Shown here: positions 17,545 through 27,720 of the stretch, piece after piece | Layout: every line of letters starts with the position of its first letter | Numbering within the stretch: position 1 is the stretch's first letter | Assembly (NCBI GenBank): GCA_016709675.1 | Contig: JADJMH010000019.1 | Location: forward strand, 62,001-126,000 | From: Candidatus Accumulibacter proximus | GTDB lineage: Bacteria > Pseudomonadota > Gammaproteobacteria > Burkholderiales > Rhodocyclaceae | Length of the DNA: 64,000 bases | Reading direction: 5' to 3' | Notes under the pieces: model-generated | The model's input: the letters and a program-made list of their open reading frames with translations, nothing else | Databases searched by the model: none | Told to the model about the DNA's origin: nothing | Made by a program: the position numbers and the translations under genes

Positions 17545-19272
17545 TCAGGCGGCTCGGGTCTCGATATGTTCGATCATCAACTGCGGCGTCTGAACGCCGT
17601 TGAAGTCGTTGATCGCCAGCCGGTAAGCGGCGCGGATACTGCTGCCCGGTGCCTGGGCGAAGTTGAACTGGATGGCATCGAGGATCTGCATCCCTTTGCG
17701 CAGGCGCAGCTTGAGGTGTTTGTCCTTGAGAATACGCTGGCTCTCAACGACGAACTCGTCCTCGAAAAGTGGTGCCGGAAAGCCCTGGCCCCAGACTTCG
17801 GCTTCAAGCAGTCGCGCCGTCGCGATCGAGAAGTAGGCAGCTTCCAGACCGCCGTCGGTTTCCAGCGTGCGCGCGCGATCGGCGGCCGCCAGCAACTCGT
17901 CGGCGACCTGCGCAAACAGCTCGCGAAAGCGCGTAAAGTCGGTTTCTCTCATGGTCACGCCGGCCGCCATCGCGTGGCCGCCAAAGCGCAGCAGCAGTCC
18001 CGGCGCCCGCTTGGACACCAGGTCGAGGGCATCGCGCAGGTGGAGACCGGCGATAGAACGACCTGAGCCCTTGATTTCGCCGCCCTCGCCGCGGGCAAAG
18101 GCAAATACCGGGCGGTGCAGCTTCTCCTTGATCCGTGCGGCGACGATGCCGACGACGCCCTGGTGCCAATCGCCATTGAATAGCGACACCGCAGCCCCCG
18201 TTGCCGCCTCGCCGGCCAGCTCGCCACCAGCCTGTGCGAGCTGGCTCAGCGCCTGCTCCTGCATGCCCGCTTCGATCTCTCGTCGTTCGCGATTGAGCGC
18301 GTCGAGCTGTTGCGCGATGTTCATCGCGCGCCCGTCGTCGTCGGTAATCAGGCATTCAATGCCCAGCGACATGTCGGCAAGGCGACCGGCGGCATTGAGC
18401 CGCGGGCCGATCATGAAACCGAGGTCCAGGCTTGAAGCCTGCGCCGGGTTGCGTCCGGCAGCGCGAAAAATGGCGCGCAGGCCGGCCGTCACCCGTCCCT
18501 GCCGGATGCGCTGCAGGCCCTGGCTGACGAGCACGCGGTTGTTGTGGTCGAGTTTGACGACATCGGCGACCGTGCCGAGTGCGACGAGGTCGAGCAGCGA
18601 GGCGAGCTTGGGTTCGGAGCGTCCGCTCGCGGTCGAGAACCACTGGCGATCGCGCAACTCGGCGCGCAGCGCCAGCATCACGTAGAACATCACGCCGACG
18701 CCGGCCAGACACTTGCTCGGGAAGCTGCAGGCGGGCAGATTCGGGTTGACGATACAGTCGGCCGCCGGCAGGTGGTCACCCGGCAGGTGGTGGTCGGTGA
18801 TCAGCGTGGCGATACCGAGCTGCCGGGCACGAGCAACGCCCTCGACGCTGGCGATGCCATTGTCGACGGTGACGATCAGGTCCGGCCTCTTGGTGGTTGC
18901 TGCCAGTTCGACGATGTCGGGCGACAGGCCGTAGCCGTAGGTGAAGCGGTTGGGCACCAGATAATCGACCTTCGCGCCGAAGGCCCGCAGCGCTCGAATG
19001 CCGAGGGCGCAGGCGGTTGCGCCATCGCAGTCGTAGTCGGCGACGATCAGGATTCTCGCCTGTCTGGCGATGGCGTCGGCCAGCAATACGGCCGCCTCGG
19101 CGGTGTGCGCCAGCCTGGTCGGCGGCAGCAGCGACTGGAACTCGTAGTCCAGCTCGCTCCGCGCGACGATGCCGCGCCCGGCGTAGATGCGGGCCAGCAG
19201 CGGGTGCAGGCCCTGTTGTTCGAGTTGCCACTGGACGCGCGGCGAGACGGCCCGGCGGCGGATGTCGGTCAC
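17545..19272 (-). CDS. recJ: Single-stranded-DNA-specific exonuclease RecJ
   Basis: 575 residues from GTG 19272, chosen because it overlaps the preceding stop as GTGA and gives the usual RecJ length. The DHH phosphoesterase motifs are ILIVADYDCDGATA, VTVDNGIAS and ITDHHLPGDH. The DHHA1 motif is GSGRSI...LHLRDAL...RFGGHAMAAG, followed by the OB-fold tail. It is a 5'-3' exonuclease for recombination and mismatch/base-excision repair. It is probably co-translated with the (frameshifted) gene upstream. Confidence 0.95.
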   Translation of the reverse strand: MTDIRRRAVSPRVQWQLEQQGLHPLLARIYAGRGIVARSELDYEFQSLLPPTRLAHTAEAAVLLADAIARQARILIVADYDCDGATACALGIRALRAFGAKVDYLVPNRFTYGYGLSPDIVELAATTKRPDLIVTVDNGIASVEGVARARQLGIATLITDHHLPGDHLPAADCIVNPNLPACSFPSKCLAGVGVMFYVMLALRAELRDRQWFSTASGRSEPKLASLLDLVALGTVADVVKLDHNNRVLVSQGLQRIRQGRVTAGLRAIFRAAGRNPAQASSLDLGFMIGPRLNAAGRLADMSLGIECLITDDDGRAMNIAQQLDALNRERREIEAGMQEQALSQLAQAGGELAGEAATGAAVSLFNGDWHQGVVGIVAARIKEKLHRPVFAFARGEGGEIKGSGRSIAGLHLRDALDLVSKRAPGLLLRFGGHAMAAGVTMRETDFTRFRELFAQVADELLAAADRARTLETDGGLEAAYFSIATARLLEAEVWGQGFPAPLFEDEFVVESQRILKDKHLKLRLRKGMQILDAIQFNFAQAPGSSIRAAYRLAINDFNGVQTPQLMIEHIETRAA

Positions 19273-20323
19273 TGCTCGCCCCTGGCCAGCACTTGCGCGG
19301 TGGCCGCTAGTGGTTGTGGTCGGCGCCACAGCTGCCACTGTGCCCGGCGGTCGCTATCCCAGGTCAACGCGGCATAAGCCGTTGAGGCTTCGAGGCGCAG
19401 GCGCTGGATTTTGCCGGCGGCGAGCGCTTTCTGCAGCGGCGCAAACCAGCGGGCTTCGAGGTCGAGCAATCCTGCGCGGTAGGCATCGGCGTCTTCGTAC
19501 TGGACTGGCGATTGCAGCGAATCGAGGACGAGCAACTGGCGACTGCCGCGAGTTGCCTGGGCGAGCAACGTGCCGGCGTCGCCAGGGATGGCCTGCACCG
19601 GTACGTCGAAAGCGCGACTCAGGCCGCGGGCCAGCAGGTTGTCGCTCCAGACGCCGGCGAAGTCCCGCTGGCGCCCGGCGGCAGGACGCCAGCGCCCCAT
19701 AACCACAGGCTGTTGATCGTCGCCCGGCCTTCGTCTTCACGCCTTTCATTGGCCGGATGCTGGTGCAGGATCATCTGCGCCTCGTTGAGCAGCTGGCGCA
19801 GCCAGCGCGCCTCGGGGGTTTCCGGCAACTGCTGGCCGACTCTGCGGCCGGCAACGGCGGACAGGGGTAGAACGTCGAAACGGCCGAGGTCGGTGTTACC
19901 AGCCAGTTGCAGATACCAGCGATCGGCGGCAGCGGCGTGGAAAGTGCCGACATCGGCGAAGTGACGGTTGAGCTCGGCGACGATGGTTTGCGCCTCGGCG
20001 AGTTCGATGTCGAGGCTGCCGCCATCCGCGAGGATCAGGCGCTCCTGGTGCAGGCGCAGATGCACCGGGTCCGCGCACAGCCAGCAAGCCTCGGCGGCGG
20101 TCGGGCCGTAGCTCTCGCCGAGCACCCGGAAAGCGGCGTAAGCGGCGTTTTCGGCGACACCGAAGGCGTCGCAGAGCGTCGCTTCCATCGACTGTGGCGG
20201 ACGACGGCTCAACTGGCTGCGTGCGATCAAGGTGCCGAGGCCCGGGCAGGGCAGTCCGTCGAGGCTATCGTGGTCGTCGGGTTCGGGCCAGACCAGTTCG
20301 GGAACAACCAGGGTGAGCTGCAT
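19269..20323 (-). pseudogene. COG4255-type conserved protein (phosphoglycerate-mutase-like), single frameshift
   Basis: The first frame runs from ATG 20323 (MQLTLVVPELVWPEP) to about residue 215, SLWLWGAGVLPPGA. The protein continues in the next frame with RDFAGVWSDNLLARG through YEDADAYRAGLLDLEARW to WRRPQPLA, ending at 19269. A single missing base near 19677 joins them into about 350 residues. It is a conserved betaproteobacterial family commonly found beside recJ, sometimes annotated as phosphoglycerate mutase-like; the activity is not established. It overlaps the recJ start. Because only one base is affected and the rest is well kept, a sequencing error is a real possibility. Confidence 0.7.
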
Positions 20324-20490
20324 GCGCGTGGGAGGATTGGACGGTCGCTGAAGGGGACTGGAGGGGTGTCGGCGGTGGACCGCTGCGTGCTGTCAGCGAT
20401 GAACCAGCCACTGCCGGAAGAGTGTAGCATAGCGGCCTTGTCGCTTCGGCGCTTCGAACTGCCCCCCACTGAGATGAGTTTCTCCCGCTG

Positions 20491-21730
20491 ATGGCCCTTC
20501 CCTACGAGCTGCTGATCGGCCTGCGCTATACGCGAGCCAAGAAGCACAACCACTTCATTTCGTTCATTTCGCTGATCTCGATGTTCGGCATCGCCCTCGG
20601 CGTTGCCGCGCTGATCGTCGTGCTGTCGGTGATGAATGGATTTCAGACCGAGCTGCGGTCGCGCATCCTGGCCGTCGTCTCGCATGTCCAGATCACCGGC
20701 GCCGGCGGCGAGATGGTCGGCTGGGAAAGGGTCGCGTCGATGGCCGCGGATGAGCCGCACGTGATCGCCGCCGCGCCCTTCGTGCAGGCACAGGGCATGC
20801 TGGCGTATGGGGAATCGGTCCGTGGGGCCATGGTGCGCGGCATCCTGCCAGACCAGGAAGACAAGGTCGCCGACTTCCGGCCGCACATGAAGAGCGGCCA
20901 ACTCGACGCCTTGCTTCCCGATAGCTTCAACATCGTCCTTGGCTCGGAGCTGGCGCGCGCTCTCGGCGTCTTCGTCGGCGACCGGGTGACGCTGATCGCG
21001 CCGCAGGGGGTGGTGACGCCAGCCGGCGTCGTGCCTCGCCTGAAGACCTTCAATGTGGTCGGCCTGTTCGAGGTCGGCATGTACGAGTACGACAGCGGCC
21101 TGGCGCTGATCCACCTCGCCGATGCGCAGCGCCTGTACCGCATGGATGACCGGGTTTCCGGTGTGCGCCTGAAACTCGACGATCTCTTCGTTGCGCCACG
21201 CGTCGCGCGATCGCTGGCCGGCAAACTGGACATCAATGCCTTCATCAGCGACTGGACGCGCAGCCACGCCAATTTCTTTCGCGCCGTGCAGATCGAGAAG
21301 AACATGATGTTCATCATCCTGTCGCTGATCGTTGCCGTGGCGGCGTTCAACATCGTCTCGACACTGGTCATGGCGGTGACCGACAAACAGTCCGACATCG
21401 CCATCCTGCGTACGCTCGGCGCCAGCCCGGGCAGCATCATGGCGGTGTTCATCGTGCAGGGCGCGTTGATCGGCTTCATTGGCCTCGGGCTCGGTGTCGC
21501 CGGCGGCGTCGCCCTGGCGCTCAATGTCGATGTCGTCGTACCGTTCATCGAACGTCTGCTCGGCACGCAGTTCCTGGCCAAGGAGGTCTATTACATATCC
21601 AATCTGCCTTCCGAGCTGCAGTGGCGCGACGTGACGACGATCACCGGTGTCGCCTTCGTGCTGGCGCTGGTAGCGACGATCTACCCGAGCTGGCGGGCGG
21701 CACGGGTCAATCCGGCGGCGGCGCTGCGCT

Positions 21731-21738
<8 letters not shown>
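20491..21738 (+). CDS. lolC: Lipoprotein-releasing system permease LolC/LolE
   Basis: 415 residues with four membrane helices in the MacB/FtsX layout: an N-terminal helix near 25-48 (LISMFGIALGVAALIVVLS), a large periplasmic domain, then three C-terminal helices from about 270. The conserved YTRAKK...FISFIS start and the final YPSWRAARVNPAAALRYE are family marks. It works with LolD to extract outer-membrane lipoproteins from the inner membrane. As in many betaproteobacteria a single LolC/E-like permease is seen, which may form a homodimer. Its stop lies inside the lolD start region. Confidence 0.93.
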
Positions 21739-22417
<679 letters not shown>

Positions 22418-22492
22418 TCGGCGGGTTGCCTCCCCTCAAGTTCCGGCGCCCGCTGCCGATACCCATAGCTGACGATCTCCAGGCCTCCAACC

Positions 22493-24514
22493 ATGAAGAC
22501 TCTTTTTGCCCCGGCCATTGCCCTGCTCAACCGCGTCGGCTACACGAAAAAGTTCGCGATCATGGGTGCGCTGGCCTTGGTGGCGAGCGCCGTCCTGGTG
22601 CTCAACCTTTACCAGAGCCTGTATCGGGTGATCGACAGTTCGCAGCGGGAACTGGCCGGCGTCGGGATGATCAAGCCGATCGCCCGCCTGGTGCAGTACC
22701 TGCAGGTGCATCGTGGACTCTCCTCTGGCGTCCTAAGTGGCAACGAGGAGATGAAGGAGCAGCGCGCCGCCAAGGAAAAGGAAGTCAACCAAGCCTTCAA
22801 GGCGGTTGCTGCCCGGCTGGCGCCGGATCTCGCCGCGAGCGCTGCCTGGAAGACAGCGGTGGAAGCCTGGGCGTCGCTCGAAAAGGAGGGGCTCGATCTG
22901 ATCCAGCGCGAGAATTTCCTGGCGCACAATCGCCTGATCGACGATCTGCTGACTTTCCAGGCAGCCATCGCCGATGAATACGCGCTGACCAACGATCCGG
23001 ACATCGACTCGGCCTACCTGATCGATACGGCGGTCGATAAGTCGCCACAGGCACTCGAGCGCATGGGCCAGTTGCGGGCGCTGGGGACCGGCGTGCTGGC
23101 CAGGAAGCAAGCGCTGGTGTTGTCGCAACAGGTCGAGTTTACGGTTCTTCTGGCGGAACTCAACGCCTCGGTCAACGGGCTGCGCCGCAATCTCGAGAAG
23201 ACCTCGCGCTACAACCCCGGCCTGCAATCGGCGCTCACCGCTTCGATCAGGGACATGGGCGAAGCGGCCGAAAAGGTCAGCGCGCTGGTGAACCAGGATA
23301 TCCTCTCGGGGACCTACGCGACGCCCCCGCAGGACTATTTCGCCCTCACCACCAGCTCGCTCGAAAAGGGCTACAGGGAAATGTTCGAAACCCTTTTCCC
23401 GACGCTCGAGCAACTGCTGCAGCGGCGCATCGACCGCGCGCAGCGCAACCTCACCCTGAGCATCGCGCTGGCAGGGGTGATCCTGCTGCTCTACGCCTAT
23501 GTCTCGATCGGCCTCTATTATGCGACCACCAGCAGCCTCAACCGCCTGGTCGAGAACACCCGCACGATCGCCACCGGTAACCTGGACGTGCGCGTCGACC
23601 TGGGCACCCGGGATGAACTGAAACTCGTCGGTGACAGCCTGAACGAGATGGTGGGAGCTTTTGGCGCCGTCATCCGGAAGGTGCACCACGGTGCCAACGA
23701 AGTGCTCGAGGCGACCACGAAGCTTGCCGGATCGGCAGCGGACATCAATCGGGGCAGCGAGAAGCAGAGCCAGGCTGCCTCGACCATGGCCGCCGCGATC
23801 GAAGAGATGAGGTCGGGAATAGAGCATCTGTCGGCCAATGCGCAGGATGCCAACCGGATATCCGGTCGGGCCGGCGAGTTGTCGGCCGATGGCAGTCGTG
23901 TCGTCGGCAATGTCGTGCACGAGATCGAGCGGATTGCCGAGGTGGTGAACCAGTCGGCGGCTATCGTTGCCGATCTGGGCGGGCGCTCGGAGAGGATCTC
24001 GGCGATCGTCAACGTGATCAAGGAAATCGCCGACCAGACCAACCTGCTGGCGCTCAACGCGGCCATCGAGGCGGCGCGGGCTGGCGAGTCGGGTCGCGGC
24101 TTCGCGGTGGTTGCCGACGAAGTGCGCAAGCTCGCCGAGCGGACTGCCCGTTCAACACAGGAGATCTCGCAGATGATTGCGGCCATCCAGAGCGGCACGC
24201 GCGATGCGGTGGCGAGCATGAATCTGGGTGTCAGCCGGGTGGCCGACGGCGTTGCGCTGGCAACGCAGGCGGGCCAGTCGATCAGCGAGATTGGCAGCAA
24301 TGCGGCGCAGGTGGTGGAAAAGGTCGCCCGTATCTCGCAGGCGCTGCATGACCAGAGCGTCGCGAGTACCGCGATCGCCCGCAACGTCGAGAGCGTCGCC
24401 CGCATGGCAGAAGAAAGCTGCGCCGCCGTTGCCGGCAATGCCGCCACCGCCGTGCAACTCGAACGTCTGTCGGCAGACCTGCAGGGCGAGGTGCGTCGTT
24501 TCAGGCTTGGCTGA
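22493..24514 (+). CDS. Methyl-accepting chemotaxis protein
   Basis: 673 residues. A first membrane helix is at about 21-41. A long all-helical periplasmic sensor of roughly 270 residues follows, of the nitrate/nitrite-sensing (NIT-like) type, judging from PIARLVQYLQVHRGLSSGVL. The second helix is near 322-343, then a HAMP domain (LNRLVENTRTIATGNLDVRV) and the MCP signalling hairpin with IADQTNLLALNAAIEAARAG and GFAVVADEVRKLAERT at its tip. It relays ligand binding to CheA/CheW, which are not in the window. No CheR pentapeptide is evident at the C-terminus. The ligand is unknown. Confidence 0.9.
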   Translation: MKTLFAPAIALLNRVGYTKKFAIMGALALVASAVLVLNLYQSLYRVIDSSQRELAGVGMIKPIARLVQYLQVHRGLSSGVLSGNEEMKEQRAAKEKEVNQAFKAVAARLAPDLAASAAWKTAVEAWASLEKEGLDLIQRENFLAHNRLIDDLLTFQAAIADEYALTNDPDIDSAYLIDTAVDKSPQALERMGQLRALGTGVLARKQALVLSQQVEFTVLLAELNASVNGLRRNLEKTSRYNPGLQSALTASIRDMGEAAEKVSALVNQDILSGTYATPPQDYFALTTSSLEKGYREMFETLFPTLEQLLQRRIDRAQRNLTLSIALAGVILLLYAYVSIGLYYATTSSLNRLVENTRTIATGNLDVRVDLGTRDELKLVGDSLNEMVGAFGAVIRKVHHGANEVLEATTKLAGSAADINRGSEKQSQAASTMAAAIEEMRSGIEHLSANAQDANRISGRAGELSADGSRVVGNVVHEIERIAEVVNQSAAIVADLGGRSERISAIVNVIKEIADQTNLLALNAAIEAARAGESGRGFAVVADEVRKLAERTARSTQEISQMIAAIQSGTRDAVASMNLGVSRVADGVALATQAGQSISEIGSNAAQVVEKVARISQALHDQSVASTAIARNVESVARMAEESCAAVAGNAATAVQLERLSADLQGEVRRFRLG

Positions 24515-24577
24515 CGAGGGTTCGCCCCGGTAGACGCGAAGCTTGTACAGCCTGCAGTGCATGTTTTCTAATGCGCC

Positions 24578-26893
24578 ATGCGCAGCAATATCCTCGCTTT
24601 CGCCTTTGGCGTTGCTCTCCTTCAGATGCAGGAGACGTTACCGGCCCTGCCGCTGCTCGTCGGCCTGTTGCTGGCTGCGCTGGTCCTGTTCTGGCTTGGC
24701 CGCCGGCAGCCCGCGGCGGCGCGGGTGATCGCCGCGCTGGCCTGCACGCTGGCCGGATTGTTGTGGGCGACGGTGGTGGCCGAGCACAGGCTGCGCGATC
24801 AGCTGCCGAGCGAGTGGGAGGGCCGTGACGTGCAGGTCGTCGGTGTCGTCGCCGCCCTGCCGCACGGCTTCGAACGTGGCGAGCGCTTCGCGTTTGACGT
24901 CGAGGCGGTGGAAACCCCCGGCGCCCGTTTGCCAAGGCGGATCATGCTCTCCTGGTATCACGGCTGGCTTGAAGACGAGTGGCGCGACGGCTTGGCGATT
25001 CGCCCGGCCGAGCGCTGGCGGTTCACTGTTCGCCTGAAACGTCCCCATGGCAACGCCAATCCGCATGGCTTCGACTACGAGGCCTGGCTCTTCGAGCGCG
25101 GCCTGCGGGCCACGGGGTATGTGCGCCCGCGCGCCGTCGCGCAGCGCCTCGACGACTTTGTTGCGCAGCCAGCCTACGTCATCGAGCGATTGCGTGACCG
25201 GCTGCGCCGGTCTTCTTCCGAAGTGCTGGGCGATGCCCCCTATGCCGGGGTGATCGTCGCACTGGCGGTCGGCGACCAGCAGGCGATTCCGTCCGAGCAG
25301 TGGCGTTTGTTCAGGCAGACGGGCGTGATCCACCTGATGTCGATTTCCGGCCTGCACGTGACCATGGTTGCGGCGCTGTTTGCTGCCGTCATCGGCTGGC
25401 TCTGGCGGCGTGGTGAGTCGCTGATGCTCTTCGTGCCGGCGCAGAAAGCGGCGATCGCTGCCGGCTGGCTGGCGGCTTTTGCCTACGCACTGATCGCCGG
25501 CTTCTCGGTGCCGACGCAACGGACGCTGTACATGCTGACGGTGGTGGCGCTGGCGCTTTGGTCAGGCCGCAACCTGGGTGCCAGCCGGAGCCTGTTGCTG
25601 GCGTTGCTGCTGGTGCTGCTGCTCGATCCGTGGGCAGTTCTGGCGGCCGGCTTCTGGCTCTCCTTCGCGGCCGTCGGCCTGCTCTTCTTCGTCGGCACGG
25701 CACGCGTGGGTGTCGCCCGCGGTTGGCGATCGGTACTTGCCAACTGGGGGGCGACGCAGTGGGCGGTGACCGTCGGCACGCTGCCGTTGCTGCTGTTGAT
25801 GTTTCAGCAGTTCTCGCTGGTGTCGCCGCTGGCCAATGCCGTCGCCATCCCGCTGGTCAGCTTCGTGATCACCCCGCTGGCGCTGCTGTTCGCCGTCATC
25901 CCCTGGCCGCCACTGCTGCATTTCGACCATTGGCTGCTCTCCGGTCTGATGGCTTTTCTCGGTTGGCTGGCCGTCTGGCCGGTCTGGGAACAGCCCGCGC
26001 CACCTCTCGCCCCGACCCTGCTGGCCCTGTTCGGCGTCATCTGGCTGCTGCTGCCGCGCGGCTTCCCGGCACGCTGGCTCGGTCTGTGCCTGCTGTTGCC
26101 GGCGCTGCTCTGGCGGGCCGAACGGCCGGCAGCGGGCGAGGCCTGGGTGGACGTGCTCGATGTCGGCCAGGGGCTGGCGGTAGTCGTACGCACGGCCGAG
26201 CATACCCTGCTCTACGACACCGGGCCACTGTACAGCGCCGAGTCGGATGCCGGCCAGCGGATCATCGTGCCCTACCTGCGAGCGCACGGGGTGCAGCGAA
26301 TCGACACGCTGGTCGTGACGCACCGCGACAAGGACCATTCGGGAGGCGTCGTTGCCGTCGAGGAAGCCCTGCCGATCGGCCGCCGCCTGTCGTCGATGCC
26401 CGAACTGCAGCCCGAGCGCTGCGTCGCTGGTCAGACCTGGGAGTGGGACGGCGTCCGCTTCACCATGCTGCATCCGGCCGCCGCCGATTACGAGCGCCCA
26501 GCCGTCAGGAGCAACCACATGAGCTGCGTGCTGCGGATTGACAATGCCTTCGGTGGCGTGCTGCTGACCTCCGATATCGAGGGGCGCGACGAACAGGCCT
26601 TGCTCGGTCGGGCGCCGGCGCTGTTGCGCAGCGAGATACTGCTGGTGCCGCACCATGGCAGCGGCACGTCGTCGACCGCCGAGTTCATTGCCGCTGTCGG
26701 CGCCCGGGAAGCGATCATACCCGTCGGCTATCGCAACCGCTTCCAGCATCCACGGCCGGATGTCGTCGAACGCTATGCCGGCAGCCGGGTGTGGCGAACC
26801 GATCGCGACGGTGCACTGCAATTGAAGCTGGCCGGTGGATTGCCGCTTTCCTCGTATCGGACTGAGTATCGCCGTTATTGGCATGGGCAGTGA
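24578..26893 (+). CDS. comEC: ComEC/Rec2 family DNA-uptake channel protein
   Basis: 771 residues. The N-terminus has membrane helices and an OB-like DUF4131 domain, and the central competence domain has many helices (VIHLMSISGLHVTMVAALFA; SVPTQRTLYMLTVVALALWS). The C-terminal metallo-beta-lactamase-like part contains DVLDVGQGLAVVV, VTHRDKDHSGG and PHHGSGTSST. It carries transforming DNA across the inner membrane in naturally competent bacteria. It ends 3 bp before the hydrolase start. Whether this cell is competent cannot be told. Confidence 0.92.
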   Translation: MRSNILAFAFGVALLQMQETLPALPLLVGLLLAALVLFWLGRRQPAAARVIAALACTLAGLLWATVVAEHRLRDQLPSEWEGRDVQVVGVVAALPHGFERGERFAFDVEAVETPGARLPRRIMLSWYHGWLEDEWRDGLAIRPAERWRFTVRLKRPHGNANPHGFDYEAWLFERGLRATGYVRPRAVAQRLDDFVAQPAYVIERLRDRLRRSSSEVLGDAPYAGVIVALAVGDQQAIPSEQWRLFRQTGVIHLMSISGLHVTMVAALFAAVIGWLWRRGESLMLFVPAQKAAIAAGWLAAFAYALIAGFSVPTQRTLYMLTVVALALWSGRNLGASRSLLLALLLVLLLDPWAVLAAGFWLSFAAVGLLFFVGTARVGVARGWRSVLANWGATQWAVTVGTLPLLLLMFQQFSLVSPLANAVAIPLVSFVITPLALLFAVIPWPPLLHFDHWLLSGLMAFLGWLAVWPVWEQPAPPLAPTLLALFGVIWLLLPRGFPARWLGLCLLLPALLWRAERPAAGEAWVDVLDVGQGLAVVVRTAEHTLLYDTGPLYSAESDAGQRIIVPYLRAHGVQRIDTLVVTHRDKDHSGGVVAVEEALPIGRRLSSMPELQPERCVAGQTWEWDGVRFTMLHPAAADYERPAVRSNHMSCVLRIDNAFGGVLLTSDIEGRDEQALLGRAPALLRSEILLVPHHGSGTSSTAEFIAAVGAREAIIPVGYRNRFQHPRPDVVERYAGSRVWRTDRDGALQLKLAGGLPLSSYRTEYRRYWHGQ

Positions 26894-26895
26894 GC

Positions 26896-27639
26896 ATGTC
26901 TTTCGTTGACGTCGACGGGCAGGCTCTCGAGTACCAGCTCATTGCCGCGCCGCGCAGCGACCGACCAATGCTGGTGCTGCTTCACGAAGGCCTGGGCAGT
27001 GTGGCGCTGTGGCGTGATTTCCCGGCCCGACTGGCACAGGCGACTGCTTGCCGGACGCTGATCTGGTCTCGCCTCGGGCACGGTGACTCGGCGGCACTGG
27101 TGGCGCCGCGGACGCCTCGCTATTTGCACGAAGAGGCACTGCAGCGCCTGCCACCCTTGCTCCGCGCGCTGGCTATCGAGCGGCCGGTGTTGGTCGGGCA
27201 CAGCGACGGCGGCTCGATAGCGCTGCTCCATGCTGCGGCGTGTCCGGATCAGGTGCGCGGAGTGGTGGTGCTGGCACCGCATGAGTTTGTCGAGGAGAAG
27301 GCGCTGCTTGGCATTCGTCTTGCGGGCGAATCCTATGCCAGCACGGGTAGCGATTGGCGGCGAAAGCTGGCTCGCTATCACCGTGACCCCGATGCCGTTT
27401 TCCAGGCTTGGCGAGACATCTGGCTGTCTCCGGAATTCCGTGCCTGGGACATTCGCGACTGTCTGCCGGACATCCGCTGCCCGGTATTGGCAATCCAGGG
27501 TGAGGACGACGAGTACGCGACGATGCGCCAGATCGAGTGCATTGCCGAGGCCAACGCCGCTGTGGAACTGTTGCGCCTGGCGGATTGCCGGCATTCGCCG
27601 CATCGGGATAAGCCGCAGGCAGTTGTCGAGGCGATTTAA
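26896..27639 (+). CDS. Alpha/beta hydrolase
   Basis: 247 residues from ATG 26896, just after the comEC stop; an upstream TTG overlapping comEC is the alternative. The fold signatures are LLHEGLGSVALWRDFP (oxyanion loop), the nucleophile elbow VGHSDGGSIALL (G-H-S-D-G) and a terminal His in CRHSPHRDKP. The acid is probably in QGEDDEYAT. A cytosolic hydrolase or esterase; the substrate is unknown. Its stop codon forms the left edge of a large inverted repeat. Confidence 0.85.
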   Translation: MSFVDVDGQALEYQLIAAPRSDRPMLVLLHEGLGSVALWRDFPARLAQATACRTLIWSRLGHGDSAALVAPRTPRYLHEEALQRLPPLLRALAIERPVLVGHSDGGSIALLHAAACPDQVRGVVVLAPHEFVEEKALLGIRLAGESYASTGSDWRRKLARYHRDPDAVFQAWRDIWLSPEFRAWDIRDCLPDIRCPVLAIQGEDDEYATMRQIECIAEANAAVELLRLADCRHSPHRDKPQAVVEAI

Positions 27640-27685
27640 GACAAGATCGTTGCAAAACACTTGTGTTTCAAAACGATCTTGTCTT
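27638..27685. repeat. 48-bp inverted repeat overlapping a probable promoter
   Basis: The left arm (27638-27660, begins AAGACAAGATCGTT) and right arm (27663-27685, ends AACGATCTTGTCTT) match over 14 outer and 6 inner bases, with a 3-base mismatch between and a 2-base centre. The right arm covers a possible -35 (TTGTGT, 27661-27666), 18 bp from a -10 (TACTAT, 27685-27690), ahead of the ATPase gene. It could be a terminator for the upstream gene, an operator, or an element end. Confidence 0.75.
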
Positions 27686-27720
27686 ACTATGATAGCTCTC
27701 GGTAACTGCAGGGGCGTGCG

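Noticed and set aside
20227..21267. Minus-strand frame over lolC
   Set aside because: Antisense shadow; His/Gln/Arg-rich, no domain.
25562..26884. 440-codon minus-strand frame over comEC
   Set aside because: Antisense of the comEC membrane region, Gln/Arg repeats only.
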